A DNA stretch of 64,000 nt from Nostoc sp. CENA543 (lineage in GTDB: Bacteria > Cyanobacteriota > Cyanobacteriia > Cyanobacteriales > Nostocaceae), in contig NZ_CP023278.1 in NCBI RefSeq assembly GCF_002896875.1, positions 5,650,501-5,714,500 on the forward strand, given 5' to 3'. The position numbers and the translations under genes were made by a program. A model generated the notes under the pieces. The model made no database searches, had not been told where the DNA came from, and saw nothing but the letters and a program-made list of their open reading frames with translations. Within the stretch, counting starts at the first letter, position 1; the number at the start of each line of letters is the position of its first letter. Shown in pieces: positions 46,070-54,973 of this stretch.

Positions 46070-46734
46070 TTCTTGCTAACCACAGAAATATTTTTTAGAA
46101 TACTTACAATTTCTATCGGGTCTAATCGCTTAGTATAATCTGGATTAACAAAAGCATAAACGACTCTTCCTGTTTGAGAAATTACATATGTGGCTGGCAT
46201 AGGTAGTTCAAAAGATTCATCTCCGTTGTATTTAGGTAAAACATGACCTAGTTCCTGAAATACTTGTCTTAAATACTCTGGGATTTTAAATACAATGCCA
46301 AACTGACGAGCCACATGATTATTGCGATCGCTTAATATTTCATACTCTATTTCATGTTTTTCTACAGTTAATTTTGTATAGTGCAGAGTCTGGGGTGAAA
46401 TAGCAACTAATGACGCTCCTAATCCCTGGATTGCTGGTAATGCTTGCTGGAGTGCTGCTAGTTCCAAGCTACAAAAAGGACACCAATGTCCTCGGAAAAA
46501 AGAAATTACTACAGCACCTTGAGCTAGTAGCTTTTGTAATTCTACCGACTGACTAAAAGCATTAGGCAGAACAAAGTTAGGGGCAATATCACCTAACTTT
46601 AAACTTTGTTCAACAATTTCTGAAGCAACTAGTTCATTAATGGATTTCACAATTAAGGAATGTGCATGAGTGGAAATGATGCCATTTTGTATATAACTCT
46701 GACTAATTTGCTCCAGAGATTCGGTAAAATTCAT
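46066..46734 (-). CDS. peroxiredoxin-like (AhpC/TSA) protein
   Basis: A 222-residue thioredoxin-fold protein. The active site is RGHWCPFCSLEL (two cysteines, CPFC, about residues 84-87), which is more thioredoxin-like than typical 2-Cys peroxiredoxins. VAISPQTLHYTK and the downstream LSDRNNHVARQFGI match the peroxiredoxin-like family found in cyanobacteria. The first 50 residues are helical. It probably reduces peroxides using cellular thiols. It is the last gene of a possible redox cluster with the DoxX and NDH-2 genes. Confidence 0.88.
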   Translation of the reverse strand: MNFTESLEQISQSYIQNGIISTHAHSLIVKSINELVASEIVEQSLKLGDIAPNFVLPNAFSQSVELQKLLAQGAVVISFFRGHWCPFCSLELAALQQALPAIQGLGASLVAISPQTLHYTKLTVEKHEIEYEILSDRNNHVARQFGIVFKIPEYLRQVFQELGHVLPKYNGDESFELPMPATYVISQTGRVVYAFVNPDYTKRLDPIEIVSILKNISVVSKN

Positions 46735-46844
46735 AGTAATTTTACTGTCTATTGATTTATGCTTGTCTCTACCTTTTTAGTGGTTACTAGAGAAATACAG
46801 TTGCAGTAAAATTACTGAAAAACCGGGAAATAGATGAGGAGATT

Positions 46845-47360
46845 TTACATCTCATCAATAGGTGGAGTCAGGCTATAATCAGCTGATGCTTGAGTGCGAC
46901 GACGACTCATTTTTTGCTCGTAAGCGTCGTAAGCAATGCACATCCAAATTAAAGTCATAAATAGGATGTTTTTGTTAAAACTTTCTGCACCATTAGGAAA
47001 CAAAGTACCAGCAGGGACAATACCAAAAGCCAAAATAATGCTAAAGGTCATGAGTATTAGTAATAATCCTGTCCACCGCACCCAATAGTTAAGAGCAAAT
47101 AACGCACCTAAAACAATCTCTGCTAAAGGTAGTAACCAGCCGTAAGGAATAGCAATGAACCAAGGTAATGGCCCTACACCCTCCCATCCCGGTGGAATTC
47201 CAGGGCCGATAAATTGCAGTTTCCAAGTGATGACTGTTTGGTAGAAGCCGTTAGGAACGCTGAAGTTAAGATAATTAGCAATACCAGAGATGAAAAAGAA
47301 AACGCCCATTGTCACACGATTGACGATATAAGCTGTGCGGAGATTGAGTAGGTAGTTCAT
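46845..47360 (-). CDS. DoxX-like membrane protein
   Basis: A 171-residue protein with four predicted membrane helices (about residues 12-30, 65-85, 92-112, 125-145). The layout and the RVTMGVFFFISGIANYLNF and PLAEIVLGALFALNYWVRW segments fit the DoxX superfamily, associated with quinone-linked or thiosulfate oxidation in some organisms. It is 58 bp after the NDH-2 gene in the same direction, so a redox partnership is plausible. Confidence 0.75.
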   Translation of the reverse strand: MNYLLNLRTAYIVNRVTMGVFFFISGIANYLNFSVPNGFYQTVITWKLQFIGPGIPPGWEGVGPLPWFIAIPYGWLLPLAEIVLGALFALNYWVRWTGLLLILMTFSIILAFGIVPAGTLFPNGAESFNKNILFMTLIWMCIAYDAYEQKMSRRRTQASADYSLTPPIDEM

Positions 47361-47418
47361 AGTTTGATTCCAAAAGATTAAGATTTTTCACGCAAAAGTG
47401 CAGAGAAATCAAGAAAAT

Positions 47419-48834
47419 TTATCGAGTAGGGGGGGTCAGTTGATTTAATAATGTTGGGATACCTGACCAACTAAAATTCTGTTGAAATTGGGTAGGTTGG
47501 GCAGCACGCCAAACTAGGGGAGTAGCTAAAATCATTGCCGCCGCAGTAGTCGCCATCCCAGCTACAAACGGCGTTTGTCCGAGTTGCATATGGGTAATGG
47601 AGCGATCGCGTTGAAATAATTCATCAGTCAGCCATTCTGCGGTGACTTTGCGATTATGAGCAGCATTCGGTAAAAGTTGTAGGTAGGTGGCTTCGCGAAT
47701 TAAATGGCCGGCTTGTCCTTTGATTTGAACTTTGTTGAATAAGTTCGCCACACTTTCATTGAGTCCCAATTTCATCAAAGTTCCGCGCATCGAGATTTGC
47801 ACAGGCACACTAGGCTTACTTTCGATCATGCGCTTGAGATTTTGGGCGATCGCAATTCCTTGTTGATAGGCGACTTGCGCTGTCGGTGGTTGGGGATTAT
47901 CGCTAGTTGTCGCACAGTCTCCCGCCGCAAACACTTCGGGAAAGTCTGGTAGTTGTAAAGTCGGTGTCACCAATAGCCGTCCTCGATTGTTAGGGACTGG
48001 TAACTCCATCAATAAAGGATGGGGTGCAGTTCCCGCAGTCCAAGCAATGGTTCCCGCTTGTAATACCTTGGTTTGCTCGTTTTGTTTGTACTCTACGCCA
48101 TCGGCTGTAATTTGGGTGACAGCTGCATCAAATAGAAAATCTACAGGAATCACACGATTTTTCAAAGCACGTTGAGCTATACAGCGTAGATGACTATTAA
48201 CATCACCTTTGAGGATTTCTCGACTCCGGTTAATCAGAACAACTCGCACCTCAGCCGCATCACCGCCTAATTCGTCATACCAAATCGGTAATAAATCCGC
48301 TAAAGTACAAGCCAATTCAATACCGGCTGGCCCTGCACCGATGATAGCGACAGTCAACAGCAACCGCCGACGAGCTACATCTTGAGTTTGAATAGCTTGA
48401 TATAATCTGTGGCGTAAGTGTTTGCGGAGTGCGATCGCCTGTTCTCCAGATGTTAATGGCATGGCATATTCTGCTGCACCTGGAGTATTAAAGTACGTAG
48501 TTTTACTACCTAATGCTAAAACTAAATGACTATAGTTAAATTTTTCACCAGAATCTAGACTTACTTGTTGCTGATGTAAGTCAATGGCTTGCACTGTATT
48601 TTGTACAAAGTTGACATGACTACCAGCCAAAAGGTCTTTGTACTTGGGATAGACTTGTTCGCAGCGTAATTCACCGCTTAATAGTTCATATAGTAATGGT
48701 TTGAAAGTGAAGCGATCGCGCTGTTCAATTAAAATAATCGGATGCGAGTAGTTTTGCTGGCTTAAGTATAAAGCTGTAAACAGCCCAGCGAAGCCACCAC
48801 CCAGGATGACTGTAGGATGAGATGCTTGCTGCAT
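47419..48834 (-). CDS. type II NAD(P)H dehydrogenase (NDH-2)
   Basis: A 471-residue FAD-dependent oxidoreductase that oxidises NAD(P)H and reduces quinone without proton pumping. The N-terminal FAD site is ILGGGFAGLF (about residues 10-19), the NAD(P)H site is AIIGAGPAGIELA (about 163-175), and the second FAD motif is VFAAGDCA (about 298-305). A C-terminal hydrophobic helix (ATTAAAMILATPLVW, about 430-445) fits peripheral membrane attachment. Length is near the usual 430-470. It forms a likely unit with DoxX downstream. Confidence 0.93.
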   Translation of the reverse strand: MQQASHPTVILGGGFAGLFTALYLSQQNYSHPIILIEQRDRFTFKPLLYELLSGELRCEQVYPKYKDLLAGSHVNFVQNTVQAIDLHQQQVSLDSGEKFNYSHLVLALGSKTTYFNTPGAAEYAMPLTSGEQAIALRKHLRHRLYQAIQTQDVARRRLLLTVAIIGAGPAGIELACTLADLLPIWYDELGGDAAEVRVVLINRSREILKGDVNSHLRCIAQRALKNRVIPVDFLFDAAVTQITADGVEYKQNEQTKVLQAGTIAWTAGTAPHPLLMELPVPNNRGRLLVTPTLQLPDFPEVFAAGDCATTSDNPQPPTAQVAYQQGIAIAQNLKRMIESKPSVPVQISMRGTLMKLGLNESVANLFNKVQIKGQAGHLIREATYLQLLPNAAHNRKVTAEWLTDELFQRDRSITHMQLGQTPFVAGMATTAAAMILATPLVWRAAQPTQFQQNFSWSGIPTLLNQLTPPTR

Positions 48835-49149
48835 AGGTGTATAGTACCAATTTTGGATTTTGGATTTTGGATTTTGGATTCTGGATTAAAAGCCTAGATT
48901 CTTAGGCTATTCCAGAATCTCGAAACAATACTACCTATCCCAATTCGGTATAAGTTGCTTTTGTGAGTTGTTCTTAGTATCGCGGTACTCAGCAACTTTC
49001 AAGTGATGCAAAGTTAAAGCTTGGCTGAGAAATTCAGGGGAATTTGCAACGAATTTTTCACCACTTTCTCAGCAATAACTCAGATTGTTGATAGTCATTA
49101 GTCATTAGTCATTAGTCATTAGTCATTAGTCATTAGTCAGCGACTTTTT
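48835..49149. repeat. intergenic region with two heptad tandem arrays
   Basis: 315 bp. A ttttgga heptad is repeated four times plus a variant at 48851-48885. A second heptad, agtcatt, is repeated six times exactly at 49093-49134 with a partial seventh to 49140, adjacent to the DUF411 gene end. Between them is unique AT-rich DNA with no gene. Such short tandemly repeated repetitive sequences are known in heterocystous cyanobacteria. Confidence 0.85.
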
Positions 49150-49638
49150 CTATTGCTTATTTCCTTGGTGTTTTTGAAAGGCTTGGGTTTCTCCTTTGTG
49201 GTTAAATGCCATGACGGTAAATGAGTCTTTTTCATTGCCTAATTCCATACCTGGGGAACCTACAGGCATTCCAGGAACGGCTAAACCTGCAATTTGTGGC
49301 TTTTGTTGGAGAAAACGCTTGATATCTTCGGCGGGAATATGTCCTTCCATAACGTAGCCATCGATAATTGCTGTGTGACAAGATGCTAATTCTGGGGGCA
49401 AATTGTATTTTTCTTTAATTGCGTCTATGTCGTCAGTTTTGATATCTGCTTGGATATTGAATCCTTGCTTTTGAATGTGGTCTAGCCAATTACCACAACA
49501 GCTACAACTGGGACTACGATAAACTTTTACTTGTGGTGTTACTAAAGTTTCAGCAATGGCAGATGACGCACTAATTCCTGTAATCAACCCCATCACCATC
49601 ATCATCACTAGCAAGAACGAAAGTAATAGTTTTTGCAT
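49150..49638 (-). CDS. DUF411 metal-binding secreted protein
   Basis: A 162-residue protein with a signal peptide (hydrophobic 4-28, then AIAE). The DUF411 domain follows: VYRSPSCSCCGNWLDHI (Cys-rich CSCC, about 41-44), ELASCHTAIIDGYVMEGHIPAEDI (Cys-His, then His), and GLAVPGMPVGSPGM. The Cys/His/Met pattern suggests copper or other soft-metal binding in the periplasm; relatives are linked to copper tolerance. No copper transporter is adjacent. Confidence 0.88.
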   Translation of the reverse strand: MQKLLLSFLLVMMMVMGLITGISASSAIAETLVTPQVKVYRSPSCSCCGNWLDHIQKQGFNIQADIKTDDIDAIKEKYNLPPELASCHTAIIDGYVMEGHIPAEDIKRFLQQKPQIAGLAVPGMPVGSPGMELGNEKDSFTVMAFNHKGETQAFQKHQGNKQ

Positions 49639-49767
49639 TATTAATACCTCTCCTATAAAATTATCATCTAAATTTAAAATTACCCGTCAGATTAATTAAT
49701 ACTGATATAAATATCAATCTAAATAAGATTAAATTGCGATCGCACCCTGTGGCTTAAGTACAAATAT

Positions 49768-49968
49768 TTAGTCTTCACAGTCCTCATGAATCCATTCCCT
49801 TGCAGCTTTTTCGGCTGTATGGGGTGTGAAATAGATTTTACGTTCTCCAAACACCGCACCACCTACAGTTAAGACTCGAAACTGCCAACAGTCATCTGTA
49901 GTAAAAACCAATAAGGTTGCACCTTCGATACCAAGAAGCTGGTGAATTTTGACTTGCTTATTTATCAT
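49768..49968 (-). CDS. small conserved-looking hypothetical protein
   Basis: A 66-residue protein with no signal peptide. Segments TLLVFTTDDCWQFRVLT and ERKIYFTPHTAEKAAREWI suggest a small alpha/beta fold. Not recognised as a named family. It lies 129 bp upstream of the DUF411 gene in the same direction. Confidence 0.65.
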   Translation of the reverse strand: MINKQVKIHQLLGIEGATLLVFTTDDCWQFRVLTVGGAVFGERKIYFTPHTAEKAAREWIHEDCED

Positions 49969-50130
49969 TATTACTCAGCCATCAATAATTGCTAATTAGA
50001 CCAATCATTATGGCAAAGCAAATTAGAATTGACGACTGTGGAAAGAGATAAAATTGTGAACATAACTCAAAATACCCCTAACACCAAAGCTAGAGGTATT
50101 TCTGTTGTGACAGTCAACAGTTAACAAAAT

Positions 50131-51147
50131 TTAAATAGAATAATACAAAGGGAAGGATTTAGCATCCTTGGGTTTTACATAAACTTTTTGCTGTGCTTCT
50201 AACTCTAATTCGTTGAAGCGATCGCGTGTTAAATGAGCATTCACCACTTGACCATCATCTAGTGTTAACTCTACCTGAATTTCCCAGCCCAGGTGAATTA
50301 AGCGAGTGACTGTTGCAGGCGCAGTTGTGCCATTAGATTGCTTTTGAATCACCACATCTTGTGGTCGTAAAAATACCTCTGGGTGTGGTGAATCAAATCC
50401 TGTACTTTGGAAAATCTTTGATGTGCTAGGTAAGACGTTAACTGGCCCGATAAAACTCATCACAAAAGCACTAGCAGGATTATCATAAATCTCCGCCGGT
50501 GTTCCTACTTGTTCGACTCTTCCTTTGTTCATGACCACGACTTTATCAGAAACTTCCATTGCTTCTTCTTGGTCATGGGTAACGAAAACTGTAGTGACAT
50601 GAACTTCATCATGAAGACGACGTAACCAAGCACGTAAATCTTTACGAACTTTGGCATCTAAAGCCCCAAATGGCTCATCTAATAGTAATACACTCGGTTC
50701 TACAGCTAAGGCTCTAGCTAAAGCTACGCGTTGTCTTTGTCCACCAGATAATTGTGAAGGATAGCGATCGCCTAATCCACTCAACTGCACTAATTCTAAC
50801 AACTGCTCTACACGCCCCTGCACCTTTTTTACCGGAGTTTTACGAATTTCTAAGCCAAAAGCAATGTTTTGCCGCACAGTGAGATGCTTAAATAGTGCAT
50901 AGTGTTGAAACACAAATCCAATGTTTCTTTCTTGCACACTTTGATGTGTGGCATCTTTGCCCGTGAGAATAATCTTGCCGCTATCTGGAGTTTCTAAACC
51001 AGCAATTAAACGCAGTAAAGTAGATTTACCAGAACCGGAAGGCCCCAATAAAGCCACTAGTGAGCCACTTTCAATTTCTAGACTAACCTCATCAACAGCT
51101 TTAAAACTGCCAAACTGCTTGGATACGTTTTCAACTACTATGCCCAC
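50131..51147 (-). CDS. cysA: sulfate-type ABC transporter ATP-binding protein
   Basis: A 338-residue ABC ATPase. Walker A is GPSGSGKST (about 35-43), the signature is [15 protein letters not shown] (about 132-146), Walker B is [11 protein letters not shown], and the H-loop is [13 protein letters not shown]-terminal TOBE-like domain (about 235-335) includes EVFLRPQDV, typical of CysA of sulfate/thiosulfate importers. The permease (CysT, CysW) and binding protein are not adjacent, which is unusual, so pairing with distant genes or another importer is possible. The family assignment is strong; the substrate is inferred. Confidence 0.88.
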   Translation of the reverse strand: MGIVVENVSKQFGSFKAVDEVSLEIESGSLVALLGPSGSGKSTLLRLIAGLETPDSGKIILTGKDATHQSVQERNIGFVFQHYALFKHLTVRQNIAFGLEIRKTPVKKVQGRVEQLLELVQLSGLGDRYPSQLSGGQRQRVALARALAVEPSVLLLDEPFGALDAKVRKDLRAWLRRLHDEVHVTTVFVTHDQEEAMEVSDKVVVMNKGRVEQVGTPAEIYDNPASAFVMSFIGPVNVLPSTSKIFQSTGFDSPHPEVFLRPQDVVIQKQSNGTTAPATVTRLIHLGWEIQVELTLDDGQVVNAHLTRDRFNELELEAQQKVYVKPKDAKSFPLYYSI

Positions 51148-51259
51148 AAACTCTGTACCTCTGCAACTCTAAGTACGGATCATTGCTAGGATTACCGTAT
51201 CTTACATATACCATACTTAACCCTGTTTGGATAAATAAGATTTTGTTCAGTAGTAGTGA

Positions 51260-51321
51260 GTGCTGTTAGCGGTAGCGGGGCGTTTAGCCGGTGCTGTTAG
51301 CGGTAGCGCGGCGTTTAGCCC
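51260..51321 (+). repeat. two diverged copies of the 31-bp dispersed repeat
   Basis: Units at 51260-51290 and 51291-51321 match the 16252 units except for one or two substitutions (ending tagccg instead of tagccc in the first; gtagcgcggc instead of gtagcggggc in the second). The copy at 1524-1554 carries both these variants, so it is closer to this locus than to 16252. Flanked by gagtgct-type heptads. Confidence 0.92.
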
Positions 51322-51356
51322 GTGCTGAGTTTTGAGTTTTGAGTGCTGAGTATTGA

Positions 51357-51483
51357 TCTGACTTTTCATTATTATGTGGAAAAGTCTACGGAAAATATAA
51401 CTTCCGATCCTGAAATTCAAAGTCTCTCTCCTCGCAGGAGAGAGATTTAGAGAGAGGTTGTCTAGATACCGTGAAAAGTCAGA
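51357..51483. mobile_element. 127-bp MITE-like element
   Basis: The ends are perfect 12-bp inverted repeats (TCTGACTTTTCA at 51357-51368; TGAAAAGTCAGA at 51472-51483). The interior has a perfect 10-bp hairpin TCTCTCTCCT-CGC-AGGAGAGAGA (51423-51445) and no ORF. It sits within gagtgct-type heptads on both sides, so a target duplication cannot be told from the background repeat. Confidence 0.6.
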
Positions 51484-51514
51484 GTGCTGAGTGATGACTA
51501 TTTAAGCTGAAAGA

Positions 51515-52975
51515 TTAGCTACCTAGAACCTGAAATTTCAATTGACCCAGAAAGTCAACGTTTGCTTTACCTTCTAAACTAAACAAAAACACCTGATAAT
51601 CACCCGTGTTTGGAAACTGACAAGAAATTTGAGTCTCCTTAGCTGCATTGATTTGACTGCGACATCTGCCGATATCTTGTTGTTTTATTTGTTGATTTTT
51701 ATCACTTTCCAAGAAATCTCCAGAACTGGGCAAATCCCAAGATGAAGATTCTGTTGTTTGTACTTTAGTAAACAGAGCAACTATCCTCTTCTGGTAACTA
51801 GGATAAGTAGCAATTTTAATTTCAGCACTTTTCTGCACCTTTGTTTGATATTCAGTGGGAGAAACCAACGTTAATTTATCTATAGCAAATTGAGGTGTGA
51901 TAACTGGTTTATTTTCAAAGGTATTGTAATCTTCTAGATGTTGTAACAATTGCCAGTTTAAATGTTTAGGAAAATGACTTATGCTCATGACTTGAGGCGG
52001 GATCATCAGGTAGTTTGTGCTATATGAAGAACCGAATTCACTAGAATTACCATCATCCCAAGTTGTATCAACTAATTGCCAATTATCTAAAATTTTGACT
52101 GCATTCCAAGCATGATTAGTCCAGTCATAATCAGAATTTAAGAGTCTAAACAATTTAGGAATTAAGTCTATAGGAGCTAAATCCCGACGAATTTTTCCGC
52201 TAATATAGACAACATCTACACCCATGCTTTGACCCAAAGCCATAAATAAATTAGCATAGCCCTCACATACTGCTTTGTGTGTGCGGAATACGGTTTGAGC
52301 ATCTTGAGACGGACGTATTCCTGTTTTCAGCACATCTAAATCATAAGTGACGCGGCTAACAACATAGTCATGGATAGCTTTAATTCGTAAATATGGGTCT
52401 GATTCATTTTGAGCAATATATCGAGCAACAGATTCAATAGTTGTTTCTATATTGGCTGGCATATTTGCAACAACTGGATGAATTGCCTCATGATCTTTCC
52501 ACGGCCAAGGTGAATTTAATGTGGGTGGCGCAGGTTTATGCACTACAAAGTCAATAAAATTATTAATTGGTTGGTGAATAAATGATGGATTACTTTGATA
52601 AATGAGTGCGATTAACAGTAAACCCCAACCCAAAACATATTTTCTTTTTACCTGTTTTAATCGGCTAAACTGCCAAGATATTGATGTCAATAATGGGTGG
52701 TTACTATATTCTAAAATTTGACGATTTTTGATTAGAAAGATTAATAATCTGACAACTAAAACTAGTCCCAAAACACTAAATATCAATATTGATATACCAG
52801 TGATTAAATTACCTGTAAGTAGGATAGAAGCACCTTGATAACATGAATATGCTAGCCCACTCACTAAAATCAAGAGAAGCAGTATTAATCCCACTCTCCA
52901 CATCAAGAGTTTTCTTTGTTTCTGCTTCAGCTTCCGAACTTCTTTAAAAAAACTGGCTTCAAGATTGTCAGGCAT
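51515..52975 (-). CDS. membrane-anchored transglutaminase-like protein
   Basis: A 486-residue protein with three N-terminal membrane helices (about residues 27-46, 55-82, 112-126). The transglutaminase-like core lies at about 195-320 with a complete Cys-His-Asp triad: Cys237 in KAVCEGYAN, His288 in TNHAWNAV, Asp303 in LVDTTWDDG. Such cysteine-protease-fold domains act as peptidases or amidases. The C-terminal 150 residues are beta-rich and not recognised. Orientation suggests the catalytic part lies outside the cytoplasm; this is inference. Confidence 0.87.
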   Translation of the reverse strand: MPDNLEASFFKEVRKLKQKQRKLLMWRVGLILLLLILVSGLAYSCYQGASILLTGNLITGISILIFSVLGLVLVVRLLIFLIKNRQILEYSNHPLLTSISWQFSRLKQVKRKYVLGWGLLLIALIYQSNPSFIHQPINNFIDFVVHKPAPPTLNSPWPWKDHEAIHPVVANMPANIETTIESVARYIAQNESDPYLRIKAIHDYVVSRVTYDLDVLKTGIRPSQDAQTVFRTHKAVCEGYANLFMALGQSMGVDVVYISGKIRRDLAPIDLIPKLFRLLNSDYDWTNHAWNAVKILDNWQLVDTTWDDGNSSEFGSSYSTNYLMIPPQVMSISHFPKHLNWQLLQHLEDYNTFENKPVITPQFAIDKLTLVSPTEYQTKVQKSAEIKIATYPSYQKRIVALFTKVQTTESSSWDLPSSGDFLESDKNQQIKQQDIGRCRSQINAAKETQISCQFPNTGDYQVFLFSLEGKANVDFLGQLKFQVLGS

Positions 52976-53394
52976 AATATACCTTAATAGGTAATCAGAC
53001 TAAGGGTAGTATTTCGGTCATAATACAAAAAATTATACCTAATAAATCCCTTTTATACCCACACTAATACGCGATTTTAGTTACCACAGCTACCACAATC
53101 TAAAGTTCCACAAATAGTCAATAGTCAATAGTCAACAGTCAATAGTCAATAGTCAATAGTCAATAGTCATTACTCATTACTCATTACTCATTACTCATTA
53201 CTCATTACTCACCACTCATTACTCACCACTCATTACTCACCACTCATTACTCCTCCCTTGCCCTCCTTATCTACCCCAATACCCTAAACTTTGTATCGAA
53301 ATATTAAGGAATGTTGCATTTATGTCAAAACCTGAAGGGAGAGCGAGAAATCAGCCAAAAGACCGTGGTACGATGCTTTCGGTAAACGGTAAAT
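52976..53394. other. chlP upstream region
   Basis: 419 bp between divergent genes. About a third is the heptad array at 53116-53251, listed separately. The remaining 140 bp before chlP (53252-53394) should carry the chlP promoter, but no -10/-35 pair was convincing. Confidence 0.55.
53116..53251. repeat. long heptanucleotide array with unit switching
   Basis: About 19 heptads in uninterrupted register. The first seven or so are agtcaat (one variant agtcaac), one hybrid agtcatt joins to actcatt units, and the last units alternate actcacc and actcatt. The phase is kept at 7 bp throughout, so the array grew by duplication after point changes rather than by independent insertion. No coding role. 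Confidence 0.93.
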
Positions 53395-53415
53395 GTGAAG
53401 ATTGGGAGAAGACCT

Positions 53416-54636
53416 TTGACACTACGGGTTGCTGTTGTTGGGTCAGGCCCAGCTGGTTCCTCTGCTGCTGAAACACTAGCAAAGGCTGGGATTGAAACCT
53501 ACCTGTTTGAGCGTAAGCTCGATAACGCCAAGCCTTGCGGGGGTGCGATACCTCTGTGCATGGTGAGTGAATTTGATCTACCACCAGAAATTATTGATCG
53601 GCAAGTGCGGAAGATGAAAATGATTTCACCTTCCAATCGTGAGGTTGATATCAATCTATTAAATCAAGAAGAATATATAGGAATGTGCCGCCGCGAAGTG
53701 CTAGATGGCTTCTTGCGGAATCGGGCGGCGAAATTGGGTGCGGTTTTAATTAATGCCACTGTTCATAAAGTAGATATACCATCAAATAACACTGATCCAT
53801 ATACTATTCACTATGTTGATCATAGTGAAGGTGCTGCAACAGGGATTGCTAAAAGCCTGAAAGTGGATTTGATTATCGGGGCGGATGGTGCTAATTCCCG
53901 CATAGCGAAAGAAATGGATGCTGGGGATTATAACTATGCGATCGCATTCCAAGAGCGAATTCGCCTGCCCGAAGATAAAATGGCATACTACAACGAACTT
54001 GCCGAAATGTACGTTGGTAACGACGTTTCCACAGACTTCTACGCTTGGGTATTCCCCAAATATGATCACGTTGCGGTGGGAACCGGCACCATGCACGTTA
54101 ACAAAGCCAGCATCAAACAACTGCAAGCTGGTATCCGCGCCCGTGCTACCGAAAAACTAGCAGGTGGTAAAATCATCAAAGTAGAAGCCCATCCCATCCC
54201 TGAACATCCCCGTCCCCGTCGTGTTGTAGGACGAATTGCCCTAGTGGGAGACGCAGCAGGCTATGTCACCAAATCTTCTGGTGAAGGGATTTACTTTGCT
54301 GCTAAATCTGGAAGAATGTGTGCAGAAACCATTGTGGAAGTTTCCCAAAACGGTAGCCGCATTCCCACCGAAAAAGAAATCAAGCTGTATCTCCAACGCT
54401 GGGATAAAAAATACGGACTCACTTACAAAGTCCTCGACATCCTACAAACAGTCTTCTATCGTTCCGACGCAACCCGCGAAGCATTCGTCGAAATGTGCGC
54501 TGACTTGGATGTCCAAAAGCTGACCTTTGATAGCTATCTGTATAAAACAGTCGTCCCCGCTAACCCCATCACTCAGTTAAAGATTACCGCCAAAACCATT
54601 GGTAGTTTGCTGCGCGGTAACGCTTTAGCACCCTAA
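53416..54636 (+). CDS. chlP: geranylgeranyl reductase
   Basis: FAD/NADPH-dependent enzyme that reduces geranylgeranyl to phytyl side chains for chlorophyll a and tocopherol. The 406-residue protein shows the dinucleotide motif VVGSGPAGSSAAE at its N-terminus, KPCGGAIP, and the second FAD segment VGDAAGYVTKSSGEG. The start is not an ATG: TTG at 53416 (MTLRVAVVG) has GGGAGA 7-8 bp upstream; a GTG at 53395 seven codons earlier is an alternative. A strong hairpin follows the gene, and it is convergent with rpaA. Confidence 0.95.
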   Translation: MTLRVAVVGSGPAGSSAAETLAKAGIETYLFERKLDNAKPCGGAIPLCMVSEFDLPPEIIDRQVRKMKMISPSNREVDINLLNQEEYIGMCRREVLDGFLRNRAAKLGAVLINATVHKVDIPSNNTDPYTIHYVDHSEGAATGIAKSLKVDLIIGADGANSRIAKEMDAGDYNYAIAFQERIRLPEDKMAYYNELAEMYVGNDVSTDFYAWVFPKYDHVAVGTGTMHVNKASIKQLQAGIRARATEKLAGGKIIKVEAHPIPEHPRPRRVVGRIALVGDAAGYVTKSSGEGIYFAAKSGRMCAETIVEVSQNGSRIPTEKEIKLYLQRWDKKYGLTYKVLDILQTVFYRSDATREAFVEMCADLDVQKLTFDSYLYKTVVPANPITQLKITAKTIGSLLRGNALAP

Positions 54637-54973
54637 TTCTAGGGCATGGGGCATTGGGCATTGGGCATTAGGGTACAATCTACCTTGTCCACCTTGTCTA
54701 TTAATTTCCCATTCCCCATTCCCCATTCCCCAATTTAAATAGCACTCCCTAGATTCTGCCAATAGGGAGTGCTATTTAGTTTCAGCAAGATTTAGCTTTG
54801 ATTTGTAGCGATGTGTTTGTCAATTTGCGAGTAAAGCTTACTTGTAGGGTAATCAATACAGAGACATCTAGACACGCGCAGGGCGACTGCTTGAAGAGTA
54901 GAATCTACCGTAATTCCCTACATTGCAAACTGCACCTTCCTCTGTTCCATTGTTCAGGAAATTGAGCAAGATT
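54637..54973. other. intergenic region between convergent chlP and rpaA
   Basis: 337 bp. It holds gcattgg and ccccatt heptads near 54645-54732, the chlP terminator hairpin (54737-54777), and then about 190 bp of unique sequence (54780-54973) with no gene recognised. Confidence 0.6.
54737..54777. terminator. chlP terminator hairpin
   Basis: AAATAGCACTCCCTA (54737-54751) and its perfect complement (54763-54777) form a 15-bp stem with an 11-nt loop, 100 bp after chlP. Short A and T runs at the base make it usable in either direction. Confidence 0.8.

Larger units (their letters stand above)
51148..51514. other. repeat-rich intergenic region
   Basis: 367 bp between the cysA start and the end of the transglutaminase gene on the same strand. 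It is almost fully occupied by the 31-bp repeats (51260-51321), gagtttt/gagtgct heptads, and the 127-bp MITE-like element (51357-51483), each listed separately. The cysA promoter probably lies in 51148-51250, but no clear boxes were seen. Confidence 0.6.

Noticed and set aside
49093-49140. CRISPR-like or iteron array near the DUF411 gene
   Set aside because: Six exact tandem heptads with no spacers; same class of heptanucleotide repeat seen elsewhere in the window.
53116-53251. CRISPR array
   Set aside because: The repeat is an uninterrupted 7-bp tandem with no spacers, so it is a short-tandem-repeat tract.
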